Of a DNA stretch of 64,000 nucleotides, positions 24,041 to 34,979 are shown piece by piece. This DNA is from Lepas anatifera (Eukaryota > Arthropoda > Thecostraca > Lepadidae). A program made the translations under genes and the position numbers. The stretch's first letter is position 1; each line of letters begins with the position of its first letter. The notes beneath the pieces were generated by a model that did not search any database, was not told the DNA's origin, and saw only the letters and a list, made by a program, of their open reading frames with translations. The stretch is taken from assembly GCA_034440635.1 (NCBI GenBank), contig JAOTON010001027.1, positions 2,010,001 through 2,074,000 of the forward strand. Direction: 5' to 3'.

Positions 24041-25698
24041 CTCCCACAGATGGCATTAGCAGCCCTTCCGGTCACAAACGGTAAAATATTAATTGAAGTG
24101 TGTGCTAGGTTTCGCAATGTGCATTCTGTGAGATATATTTTTGTAAGCATTTGTTCCGCACAGCTATGCTAATTTTAGTCATTTTATTATCACCCTTTGG
24201 ATTCAGCCCTTCAGGCTCTATCCGGCTGCCGCCTGGGTGCAGGCCACACGTTGACCTCGGGTCATTTCTGCCTGAGAAAGGATTGGTGGCATGTTCGTGT
24301 AATTTCTAGTGTGATCTTTCGGGGACGTAGTTTTTAGTTATGGCGTTTCTGTCTGTCTTATCCCTCCAATGAAATAAAATAGACATATCAAATTAATTAG
24401 ACATATTTACGTAAAACCTGATTATTGAAGCCAGTGTTAAATTGACATATTGATTCTTGGTATGGGACTTAGCCCAGTAGCCTTGGGTTTCCGAGTTATT
24501 GTTAAATCTTTGTTTGAACCGGTCGTTGTTTTCCATGGAAGAAAAATAGAAAATCATAATGTGTAAAAGCGTTTGTAGAATAAAACCAGGGAGCGGCAGT
24601 CACTTCATTTTGTCAGACTTAATACGGCCAGCAGCGTCACACGAGAGAGCAAGGGCTACACTTGGATTGGGTTTGACAAATAATTTCATCAAACAATTTC
24701 TTTAGAGCTAAGGCCCAGCTACGTAACGCCGTTTACATCTTTTTGCTAACTAGCGTAGTTTTTAAACCTTAGGGGATTTAAAACGAACACAAAAGCAATA
24801 CAACACAGTAAGTCTTCTGCAGTCTTGATTGATTACCAAGCTGGAGTGCAGCGCCCGCTAGGCTCTTCCTACATATCAACAATATTTCACATATGAGCGA
24901 CATGGCTGGGCCCGGCCCGTTCATCACGCTAACGAAAAGTTTACATTTCCGAAAGGGTGCGCTATGCATTGATGGGGTCTTTCCCATGTTATGGTACGAT
25001 AAATTCAATTACTGACTGATTACAGCAGGGATGGGTGGTGTTCCGGTGAAGCTTGTGGCACCTATTATTACATACAGGGAAATGTCAAATAATCGAATTG
25101 CTGTCACTTCTTACGTCATAACTCTGGGCTTTTGCTGATCTGAAAAAGGCCCAAGCTTGGTGTGCAAGGAGCAACAATGATGTGAATTACGAGTTGAAGG
25201 TCAAACTTTCATTAATTGTCATTCCGAATTTCTGAGCTCAATAATTTTGTATAACACAAAATATACAAAAATTGAGGAAACTTTTGAATTTAATCCGAGT
25301 TGTGTATTTCCGAGACCACTGATGCGTGATCATGTGAACCAGGGAGCCAAATATGAATCAATGTACCATCTCAACGACACAAATACAAGCAACGCATTGT
25401 GGGGCACGTGCTAGCCCTGAGGACAGTTCAAGCAAGGCACTATTAATTGGTGGATTCTGATCCTTTTTTGTATAAATCGGAAATGACAGGCAATAAAAAG
25501 ACAACATAAAAACAATGGAATTCTCATAGCCATTCGGAACCTTTTATAATTTATACTAAGCCACTACAACCGCAAACCTAGAAACGTGAGTGGAAAGACT
25601 GCTACACCCCAAAATTTGCATCTCAACCTGTTTATTATTTCATTCATTTTAAGCCATGGTATAGCCTTTGTTCTTAGAAAATACGATATTCAGAAGTC
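24041..25698. other. Intron 1 segment, AT-rich, nothing recognised
   Basis: About 1.65 kb between the two family B copies. No coding homology or bounded repeat is recognised. Confidence 0.45.
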
Positions 25699-26507
25699 TT
25701 AACCGCGTTGACGGGGGGGTACCCGCCCCCTCGGGTTTTTCGGAGATAGCGAAAACGGCGGCGCGTAGCGCCGCCGTACTTGGTATACCTTTTCCTCATC
25801 ATTTTTACAACTTCTGTGAAAATTTTAAGGTTAGGTCATCTCAGGTCGGTCACCAGTACAGGTCAAGTGACCCGACCTAAAAAAGTTTAAGATAGCATAA
25901 GTCGGAGCAGGGTGAGCTTATCTGATTGAAACTCATATCACATAATGGCCCCACCGAGTTCTCTAACATATGTTCCGGTATTTTTGATATCGATGACCTA
26001 AGGTCAGGTACGAGGCATGACCTCTCCATTGGAAATACATGGGAAAATTGGTTTTACGGAATAACTCAGTAACGGATGGTGATAGAACATTTATTTTAGC
26101 TGCATTAGACTCGCCTGGGCTTTGCGGTTCTAATGATATCCATTTTATATAATTTGACCCTGACCTGACCTCGGTCGGTCAATTCTTGTTTTGACCTAGC
26201 AGGTCAAATTATATATCATTCGATTCGGCTTGCTAAGACGATTCTATAGTTTAAGTCGTTTTGCTCTATTTTACTTGTTCAGATGTAATGCCCGAAAACT
26301 GAATTTTACATGTTATCCCTATGACGGGCATGTTTTGACCTCTCGTGACCTTAAATGTGACCTGACAAAAAATGGTTCAAATGTTTTCGATGGGAAGTGG
26401 ATGGGCAGCCCAACGCCGTTTACTTTTTGCTACCTACTGGTTCTCGAGATCTTAGGGTACCCCCCCCCTCAATGCGAAGGTGGCTCAGACCCCGTCAATG
26501 GTGTTAA
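25699..26507 (+). mobile_element. Family B TTAA element, complete (809 bp)
   Basis: Bounded by TTAA at 25699-25702 and 26504-26507. The simple left end carries GACGGGGGGGTACCCGCCCCC followed by TCGGGTTTTTCGGAGATAGCG. The duplicated right end carries a GC-rich block (GGGTACCCCCCCCC), the motif TCAATGCGAAGGTGGCTCAG, ACCCC and a second TCAATG before GTGTTAA. The interior is rich in AGGTCA/TGACCT. No open frame codes for a transposase (the longest, 94 codons at 26230-26514, is unrecognised). It is therefore a non-autonomous element; the TTAA target suggests a piggyBac-type enzyme. Related copies lie at 23284, 42760 (inverted) and 49639. Confidence 0.75.
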
Positions 26508-28659
26508 ACCATGACCTACAAAAGTATAACTTTGTTCTCCCTGTATACAAAGTATTTCCGAAACTATGAGCTATAGGCAGAATTCATTGCAAATCTAGTT
26601 TTTAGATCTGCAAAACGGCTTCAGCGTTGTCAATGAGATATAGAAAATAAAATGCCATGTTCATAGGGGTCCACCGATTGAAAGAATCGGCCATTATGAT
26701 TTACCTACAAATTTTTAACTTCAGTTGCCCGCTTGGTTTTTGTCCACCCGGGTGTTTTAGTAGTTATTTTTGCTCTATATTTGCACCGAACTAGTGGCAC
26801 TGCTTATGCTACGAATGCAAAAGTAAGTGAACTACAATTCCATTTGATGAGGGTCTTTTTGTCACATTTTGATCGTTTTGAATCGTGAGCAATGCACTAC
26901 CGCATATATCTACACTGTGGTCACGGCACTGCATTAGCCGTCAGATTGGCGCGGCTAGAATTCAATTCAATGTAGGAAGGGAAAGCTATGTTTGCCAAGC
27001 ATTCTTAAAGCTTCCACGTAATTCTTTATCCTTCTCCAGACCTTAAGAGAAGAATTGCCGACAAGAAATGTTCGGTGCTTTCACTCGTTGGACATTTTGA
27101 AAAGGATTAAGTATCCAAATGATATGTATATCGATGGAACTCATTCAGTGCCATTTTCAGATTATGTACCTTGGATAAGGTCGTCAATTTAGGCTGCTTA
27201 AATTGATGTGGATTTGACAAGGGTGAAAAGAGAAGCTTTGCTGGATGTGGAGGGCAGCATACCACGGCCACCAGAGTAGCCTTTGGGCGGCTATTGCTGA
27301 TGGAGACCCTTCACCAGCAGCTCAGACGTCTAGGTGCAGCTGACTCTCACAACGGCATGGGCTTGCTATCGCCAAGTCCTGCCCCTCGCCGGAGCTGTGT
27401 GCCATGCAATGAAATCATTTTAAGGTACGCGAGAGCGGAAGCCTCAAGCCTCAAACGGAGGTGAACCTCTCTCAGCGAGACGGGGCCAGGCTCTCATCTA
27501 CCTGGGGCAGGGGCATGTATTTTCGAACATCTTTAGCGTGCTCAAATTTGGAACAGTGTTTATAACCACGATATGGAACGAGATAGCATGATACAATCTG
27601 CATTTGAGCCATCCTGTAGGTCTCTTGAAATAGATAAAACAAATGGCACGTCCCAAAAATGAATGCAATGCAATCCCAGGTATCTTAACACAAACTCGAC
27701 CTCTCATTACGTATCCCGAGCACTTCTAAGGATAGCTAAATTCACATCCCTGACCTGGTGGCAACATAAAAAGAAACTTGTACGAAAACCCTGTAGTTAA
27801 TGCTGCACGTGACGGGTAAGTCGCCCTGGCATTTCATTTGCATTGATATAAAATCATGACTGTTGGCTTCTCGTGGCTTCAGAGTCAGGTTGATCAAATT
27901 ATCATTGTCCTTCAAGCACAGGCACACACATTAGCACGAGCGCCAGGGCGTGATTCATGCTCCACTTGAAGGCAGTTTCAGAGGAGGCAGGCACACTAGT
28001 TTTTTTTGCTTCGTCTTACTTGAACACTTTCATTAAGGCATTGCACAAAACATGATTCAACGACTTCAAACAAGCAGTTGCATAAAGTAATGATTAAGGA
28101 CTGCAAAAGAGTTTTTGTAGCCCGTCAAGAAGCTGGGGAGAGGGCAGGAAAGGCACCGCAGAAATCCACTGCGCCAGCGGAAGTGAATATTAATAAGTGA
28201 ATATGAATAAGTGAAGCATTAATGAACAGAAACAAGCAAATATTCCTGGAAAATTATCTTTTTGCTATTTGTTTGTTAGGACCAGAAAAATAAGCACAGG
28301 AAAACAGAGTAAAACCAGAGTAGAGTAAACATTCTCCCCCAACTCCCTTCACACCCAGATCACCGAGTGAAAGTGTGTCCAGCTGATTCGACCCCTATCT
28401 GGAGAGGAGGTGTGACACTCCGGTTGGCTGTCGCGGACTGCCGGTGCCGGGTCGGCTGTTCGGGTTACCCCGGCTGGTGGTGAGGACAGGAACAGGACAG
28501 ACCGGCTCCGCTGCCCGAGCCTGAACCCAGCCGTACTGACACCCGGCCCCACGCGGCCCGCTCACCTCATTAGACAATTACTCCGGGCAGAGCTCCAGCG
28601 TCAGGGTAATTTCGGGAGGGCGTGTGGTGGGCCCCGGGGCCGTCTGAACGGGTTGACAG
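26508..28659. other. Intron 1 segment, mostly AT-rich
   Basis: No gene or bounded repeat is recognised. The last 260 bp (about 28400-28660) become GC-rich leading into the minisatellite. Confidence 0.45.
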
Positions 28660-29540
28660 CGGGCAGCCAGGCTGACAACTACTCTGCCAACGGCGACAGT
28701 CGCAGCGCCAGCAGAGGCAGTCGCACTGCCAATGGGGGGGCAGTCGCACTGCCAATGGGAGCAGTCAGACTGGCAATGGAGACAGTCGCGCTGCCAACGG
28801 GAGCAGCCGGACTGCCAATGGGGGACAGTCGCACTGTCAACGGGGGGCAGTCCTATCTTGATAGACAAGGGCAGTCGCACTGCCAGCAGCCACACTGCCG
28901 ACGGGGGCAGTCTCACTGCCAACAGGGACAGTCACACCGCCAACGGAGGCAGTCGCACTGCCGACAGGGACAGTCACACTGCCGACAGGGACAGTCGCAC
29001 TGCCGACAGGGACAGTCGCACTGCCGACAGGGACAGTCGCACTGCCGACGGGGGCAGTCGCACTGCCGACAGGGACAGTCGCACTGCCGACGGGGGCAGT
29101 CGCACTGCCGACAGGGACAGTCGCACTGCCGACAGGGACAGTCGCACTGCCGACGGGGGCAGTCGCACTGCCACAGGACAGTCGCACGCCGACAGGGACA
29201 GTCGCACGCCGACGGGGGCGTGCACTGCCGACAGGGACAGTCGCACTGCCGACAGGGACAGTCGCACGCCGACGGGGGCAGTCGCACGCCCACAAGGACA
29301 GTCGCACTGCCGACAGGGACAGTCGCACTGCCGACGGGGGCAGTTGCACTGCCGACAGGGACAGTCGCACTGCCGACAGGGACAGTCGCACTGCCGACGG
29401 GGGCAGTTGCACTGCCGACAGGGACAGTCGCACTGCCGACAGGGACAGTCGCACTGCCGACGGGGGCAGTCGCACTGCCAATTTGACAGTCGCACTGCCA
29501 GCAAAGGCGGTCGCACTGCCTGCAGGGGCAGTCACACTAT
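28660..29540 (+). repeat. 21-bp GC-rich minisatellite
   Basis: Tandem array whose canonical unit is CAGTCGCACTGCCGACAGGGA (21 bp; variants end GACGGGGG). It is most regular at 28890-29490, roughly 28 units; degenerate units run from 28660. Because 21 is a multiple of three and the unit lacks stops in several frames, both strands stay open for up to 277 codons (QSHCRQG or DSRTADR repeats on plus). These are by-products, not genes. Each unit contains CAGT-CGC-ACTG, extended to GGCAGT-CGC-ACTGCC in the G-rich variant, which can fold as a small hairpin. It lies within Dll intron 1. Confidence 0.92.
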
Positions 29541-31735
29541 TCCCCCAATTTCTTCACCAATATGAATACCAATGTGCAGATATGGAAGTCATTGTTATCA
29601 CGGATAATTCTGGGTTTGCTAAGGGTAGACAATATGTGCATATAGCTCAAGCAATCAAACACTAAGAAACGCAGGCTATTTTTGTTGAATCCATGAAATA
29701 TTGTCGCCGTAAAATGGTTACTGTGACGAACAAATCATATGAGAAAACAACAAAATTCAAACTGACTTTTAGTATGATGCCAAACATGAAATCATTCAGA
29801 TTTACCAATGAGGTCAATAGAACCTAGATTGGCAAAGGTCTACCCCAACTGAAAGCGAGCATACTAGTCTGGTCCGAGGTAGCCAGGTTGCAGGAAAGAC
29901 AGAGGCAGACACTTGATGGCGTAACAAGTTCTCGGCTGCTGCCAATAAATATAGCATATCTTAGAAAAAAGAAGTTTAACAACCTCTAATTATATGGCTA
30001 GTTTATAGCACAGTATCTGCTCCACATAGCATGGACAATCACAGACATACGTTTAAATATAGATATCAATGCCAGGTACTTGACTCGATAGAGACACCAA
30101 CTTATTACGATATAGCGTGTAGAAACTAAACCGTTTTTTGAATATGGCATCTCTGCAGATATGTCATGCCTTAGTTTTAGCATAGCTGTTTTGAATATGC
30201 GTAACATTTCTATGCAAATCTATACCTATAAACTACCTACCCAGGTGAGTACAAGATAACTTTTGAATAACTTACAAAAACGGTACGCGGAATGAAATCA
30301 ATGTATTACACCCTGGAATAAGTAAGTACTCATACATCACCATTTACGACTTCTCCAACGGCGAAGGCTAAGTACATAAAGTAAGCATTAAGCCAGCATT
30401 AGCTACTCAGGGCAGTCATACTTTTGCAAGCGGGTCGGGGGCTAGCCCTCCAAGAAAAGCTCCACATGCTGCATATATTAAGTGAGCAACTACAGCAGGC
30501 AAATATCTGAGAGAAATTGGCAGTGCATTTTTCCGAAATGCAGCCTACCTGCCGAGACAGAACATCAGGTTTAACTTAGATCCTACTCGGGGTGCACAGT
30601 TTAGTCTTTTATTCTGCTGAAATCAATTCTATTTATGTGTTTTCCTTAAGGTATTATTTTGAGGTTTTTACTTTTTAATACCCGAACTATTTAACTCCAA
30701 CGGGACTGTTCACACTCTAATATCTGCCGGCAGAATCTTTCGACCGAAATTACAAAAACACGTGAGAAGACTGACAACAAAAATTAACAGATCCTGCCGG
30801 CAGATGCTGGCAGGTGTGAATAGACTCCAAGCTTTTACTGGCCAGAAGTGTTTTAGTAAAACATTGAAGTGAGGGTTGTTGGAAGTGAGGAAAATGAGGG
30901 AATTCCAAATCCTTCCTCCCCTCGAACTTTGGATAACACCGCTATGAAATATGACCAGGCACTTGATTAGACCGGGATGTAGGCACATACCGTATTTTTC
31001 AAAAATGTGCATTCGAAAATAGAGCAGGCCTATGCTGTCTTGAAGCACAAACATCAGTGAATGGCAAGAGCACGAAGGTGATTTCAGGGACGTCCAGTCT
31101 ATGCAACTCCGGCGTTTTTCCGTCGCATGTCTTTAAGCCCTCAGGTGGCGGCTATTTGCTGCATGGTGTGAGCTCCAGCATTCGAAGCTGCGGTGGGAAG
31201 TTTTTTTCAGAAAACGCCGCAACTGTTGCTATGAAATGGGCAAGTTCATGCGCTAAGCCACTTTAATGTACCTAAAGGCCACGTCACCTAAATAGTACTC
31301 CTAAATAAGCTACGGAAATGCATTATTATTCATTTCGTTTTTTGGAAGTTATCGGAATATTTTTAGCTCTCAGGTTTAAACATACCCATCAGCAAGCTTG
31401 TCTATTCCTACAATAGCTATCGAAACATGACGTATTTTAACCATATTGAGAAATCAAGCTCCAGTGCAGTCACATAGACATGCAAATATTTGCATTGTTT
31501 CGATTTTACAACACTGACCTGCCTGTTCCCTATTTTCATGAGGCGCTCGAAACATTTCATAGCTATCAAATAATATATGATGCTACGACTAGGAAACAGG
31601 TACGAATAAAACATTCTGCTAACAGCGGCACTGACGGCTAATGGCCTTCCCATGATTCATATAGGAATGGTTCAGACGTAAAAGGTGCGAGATTATCGGA
31701 ACATCTCTGCGACTACGCAAAAACCGGCCTTGCTC
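29541..31735. other. Intron 1 segment, AT-rich
   Basis: About 2.2 kb. The palindrome CTGCCGGCAG occurs twice (about 30723 and 30796), each in similar flanking text near TTCACAC/GTGTGAA, hinting at a short degenerate inverted repeat. No coding homology was found. Confidence 0.4.
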
Positions 31736-32900
31736 AATGAATGCTGTCGAGCTCCCTGGAACCTACAGCCCATCTGACAATGTCTCAACACGTGTGTCTT
31801 CAGCATCATCAATACCCAATTTTGGGCGAGGCGTGGTTGGCAGGTTCCTCTGGGCCGGAGGACCGGCCAAGAGCCGGCACTGTGGCGACAGCAGCGGCCA
31901 GCCGTGGTATATGGTCTGTTCGGAACCGGCCTGGGAATGCCGACCGACTAATAGATAGATCTGGCGATAGCGGTGGCGGCGACAGGTGGCCGCGACGACG
32001 CACTCAGCGGCCGGCCGGGCCGGGCGACACCAGCGGTCAGCCGCCGCCGCCGCCGCCCCGGCCTCCGGCACCAGACCGACCGGCTGGGGTGATAAATCTG
32101 TGGCCGCCGCGCCGATGTTCGCCGCTCCTCCCCTACACGGCCCGATCAGCCGGAGACGCCCGCTCCCAGAGCGAACGATCCGAGAGAGCCAACTTCCACC
32201 CCGCGGTACCTGGCCAGGTATGTGTTGTGCTGTCAGACGGATCGCAAGAAAACGGTGAACTACAACCGATTGTGCACTATAGTAGTTGACCCCTCAAAGC
32301 GCGTAGTTGGATTCTGGGCAGTAGATGTCGAAGCAAAGCGCGTAGTTGGATTCTGGGCGATAGAAGTTGAAGTCAAAGTGGTGTGGTGCGGTGCGGTGCG
32401 GTGAGGTGCCGGTAATACCGGGGGTGGACAGTGACCAGGTTCGAACGGTGCTGCGCCGACGGTACCGGGGCGCGGCAAACCCGGCAGCCCCGACCGCCGC
32501 TGCCGCCGCCGCTGCCGCCGCCGCCGGGCCGCCCGGCACCATTGTTGTGCTGTTCTGTTTTGTTCTGGCGCCGAATGGCAGGCTATTGTATTCCGCGGGC
32601 GCCGTCCCCGGGGAAAACAAAGCGGCTGCCGGTGCCGCCGGCGGGCGACGCACAGCAACAGGTAGACGCACGCGCCGACACAGCCACGCCGGCATCCAGC
32701 ACAGCTCCGACGTCGCCCAACGTCTTGGAGCAGATCCAGGCAGCTTCCTTCTACGCTCCGCTCCAAGTCTGGACAACTCGGCACTCACGGCTACCACGCA
32801 CGCCGCGCGCCGCGCGCAGGTTTAACGCCTGTGCACTACATCTTCCACTGCGCCGGGCCGGCCGATGCCTAAGGACGGTGACGGTCGGACCAGTTAATGT
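31736..32900. other. GC/CpG-rich block near the 3' side of exon 1
   Basis: About 1.1 kb of CpG-rich sequence inside intron 1, 0.7-1.8 kb downstream of coding exon 1. Overlapping frames up to 182 codons on both strands are composition-driven. Its closeness to the start exon makes it a candidate extension of the Dll promoter island or an internal enhancer. Confidence 0.45.
32295..32370 (+). repeat. 39-bp tandem duplication
   Basis: The string CAAAGCGCGTAGTTGGATTC starts at 32295 and again at 32334, giving two units of 39 bp (GGGCAGTAGATGTCGAAG versus GGGCGATAGAAGTTGAAG in the second part). It is followed by a short GGTGC microsatellite (about 32378-32410). It is non-coding as far as can be seen. 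Confidence 0.85.
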
Positions 32901-33570
32901 CTAACGAGATACCGTGGCGCCGCCGCAGCAGCCTCCCACGGCGTGACCACGCCGTTCTTTTACGGTCCCGGTGGGGGGCTGCACTGCCGCCAAAGCCAGT
33001 CGGCACGTCCACGGTCGCGACACGGTCGCGGAATTCGGCCGCTGATGAGTCAGATGAGCCGGCAGCGAGGTGAGGCCGTGTTCCCTGTGACTGGACACAG
33101 ACCGGCGGGTTTGTACCTGGACCGGAGAGGCAGATGATGAGGGAGATCATCTAACGGTGGGACCTATCACGCCATCTGTACTGATGATCCCTGTCGAAGG
33201 GGTGGACTGAGGGTATTGTGCCCGGCTCTGGGGGATGAGCGAGGCGTTCCGACACCGTGGGTTGACTGGATCATAATGGATGACTATTGTGCTATCGATG
33301 CGATGCTGATTTCTCGCCAAGTCTCTTGCTAGTGCTGTTATTCTTAGTCTAACCCATGCTCAAATGGTGTTTTAAGGCCTCCTTTATAGGATATACCGAG
33401 AGGATTAGTGAAATATTATTTGCCATCTCTCCGCAAACATACACAGGTAAGTCAAAAGACGAGCCAGAAAGTACGTCGGACTATCACAAAGTGTCTGTGA
33501 GGCTAACTGACTGATCACTGTTCCATTCTAGGGTGGCGGGACGACCTCGGGGACACCGGCAGTGACTTAC
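32901..33570. other. Intron 1 start, next to exon 1 donor
   Basis: GC-rich to about 33120, then mixed. It ends at the perfect donor GTAAGT (minus strand, 33570-33565). Nothing else is recognised. Confidence 0.45.
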
Positions 33571-33850
33571 CGTCCTCTCTGATGGGCGGTGACGGGCAGG
33601 TGGGTGTGTGGTAGGCTCCCAGGGACGGGTAGCCCGAGTACGAGTTCTGTAGCGGCCCGTGCATCGTCGGAAAGTGGTAGCTCAGTGTCCGGTTGGCGTG
33701 CGTAGGGTCGTACTGGCTGACGTGCTGCTGGCCGGGGTAGCCCAGCGGCCGGCCGTACGCCGCCGGGTGCATGCCCGGTATGCCCTGCTGCGGCAGCTCC
33801 ATAAACGAGGGCTGTTTCAGCTCCTCGTGAGACTCTGGGGTGCCCGACAT
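33571..33850 (-). CDS. Dll: Distal-less, coding exon 1 (N-terminus)
   Basis: 280-nt exon giving residues 1-93 plus the first base of Asp94. I place the start at ATG 33850-33848 (MSGTPESHEELKQPSFMELP) because it is the first ATG in the frame. The frame is open another 108 nt upstream (to 33958) but has no ATG there, and the context (G at -3) is acceptable. The donor is CCCATCAGAGAGGACG|GTAAGT. Recognisable Dll features are the FMELPQQ motif (FVELQQ in Drosophila) and the NSYSGYPSLGAYHTPTCPSPP block (NSYSGYHLGSY and SPP in Drosophila). Phase 1 matches exon 2 exactly. A minus-strand acceptor-like pyrimidine tract ending TATCAG at 33895 could mark a 5'UTR exon boundary, so the transcript may have an additional non-coding first exon. 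The protein should be nuclear. Confidence 0.93.
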
Positions 33851-34220
33851 GCCCGAGTACGGGCTCCCTAGATCACCGAAATTCAGCGTGGTTGCTGATA
33901 GGGCGACGAACGGAGGAAAAACGCACGCACTGCTCCACTCAGTAACGCCTGATCGCAACTGGTGGCCGCTCGGCCAGGCGCCGCGCGCGGCCGCCGGCCG
34001 GCCGAAGCCCCGCCCCCGCGCAGCCGCGCCGGCAGCTCATTGGCTGACTCCGAGTGGTGACTCGGATGGTGCCCAGCGGTGAGTAGGCACCGCCCCCCGG
34101 TTTGACTCCGCCCGGCGCGCCGCGTCGGCTGGGTGGGCGGGCGGACTCACACAAAAACACTGTCCGGCCGGCCACCGGGCTATGATTGACAGCGGCCGGC
34201 CAAATAAAAATTATAACTGC
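33851..34220 (-). promoter_or_regulatory. Candidate 5'UTR / promoter region of Dll
   Basis: GC/CpG-rich sequence directly upstream of the Dll start, ending at about 34190 in a sharp switch to AT-rich DNA. On the minus strand an AT-rich string, TATAATTTTTATTTGG, lies at about 34200-34215 and could serve as a TATA-like element for a start around 34170-34180. No strong initiator (TCAGT) was found on this strand. A possible splice acceptor (pyrimidine tract then CAG, exon start near 33894) offers the alternative that this is the end of an upstream intron and that the true promoter is farther out. Confidence 0.35.
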
Positions 34221-34979
34221 GCCATCTGCGCGTACCTGCCGTGTAAATCATACTCCATCAAGAGCTCCGATTGCGATCACAGGGCAACAATGACCGCGCT
34301 GTCCGCGTTCCCAGTGCTCCGAGTTGCAAGTAGGTATCGAGAAGTCATTATTGTCTCTAAAGTCGGTCGGAGTAGGCGGGTTTGCTTCAGTCATCAGCAC
34401 GATACCAGGAGAAACATCTGAAGATAAATCTTTAACGCGTTCGGCGAAAAAAGTTTTTACTTTACGTTTTACAAAGTACATCACGTGAATTGCTGTCAGA
34501 TTTCTTCTTGTCACGGCAAAGTGTAAGAATGTCTGGAACACTGGGGGTAAAGGTGTATTTTTAGGTCATTTCTTTTCAGTCAGCACCATAGGTTCAATGA
34601 TAAAAAATCTTGGAAATTGAGAGGTGTGGGCTACCCCATGGATTTTATGACCCATGTGTTTTCCTGGGATTTTTACTCTCCTTTTTAGACTTCATCATCC
34701 TAAATAAGGAGAGGTCCGCTAACGTTCCGTGAACTCGACAGCAGCGTTCATATACCATATCCTGCGTGCTCTGATCGTTCTCTCATTTCGCACTTTTCAC
34801 ATCGTGAACTGGTGCTGTATCAGAGCTAACGTTGGTTAGTTAACCGGGCGTGCGTGCTGTGCGGGTGGCGTGCCGGTCGGGCGGCGGCCCCTGCCGGCTG
34901 CAGCCGCCGACTCCCGCACACTCAGCTGTGCTAACCGCGGCGGCACGCAACCGGCCCGCCTCCCAGCCGGTCCCTCTAA
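34221..34979. other. Upstream of Dll, nothing firm
   Basis: AT-rich to about 34835, then a small GC-rich patch at 34840-34970 that runs into the minisatellite. No gene is recognised. Confidence 0.45.

Larger units (their letters stand above)
15961..33570 (-). other. Dll: Dll intron 1 (17,610 bp)
   Basis: Phase-1 intron between the N-terminal exon and the homeodomain exon. The donor on the minus strand is GACG|GTAAGT at 33571/33570 (a perfect consensus) and the acceptor is TCTGTTCCAG| at 15961. In contrast to intron 2 it is largely AT-rich and has accepted transposon insertions (20479-20556, 21726-21875, 23284-24040, 25699-26507) and a large minisatellite (28660-29540). GC-rich blocks reappear at 22380-22900 and 31740-32900. 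Confidence 0.93.

Noticed and set aside
28653..29565. Open frames of 277 codons (plus) and 232/180 codons (minus)
   Set aside because: They are translations of the 21-bp minisatellite; peptide repeats follow the DNA unit in every frame and there are no gene signals.
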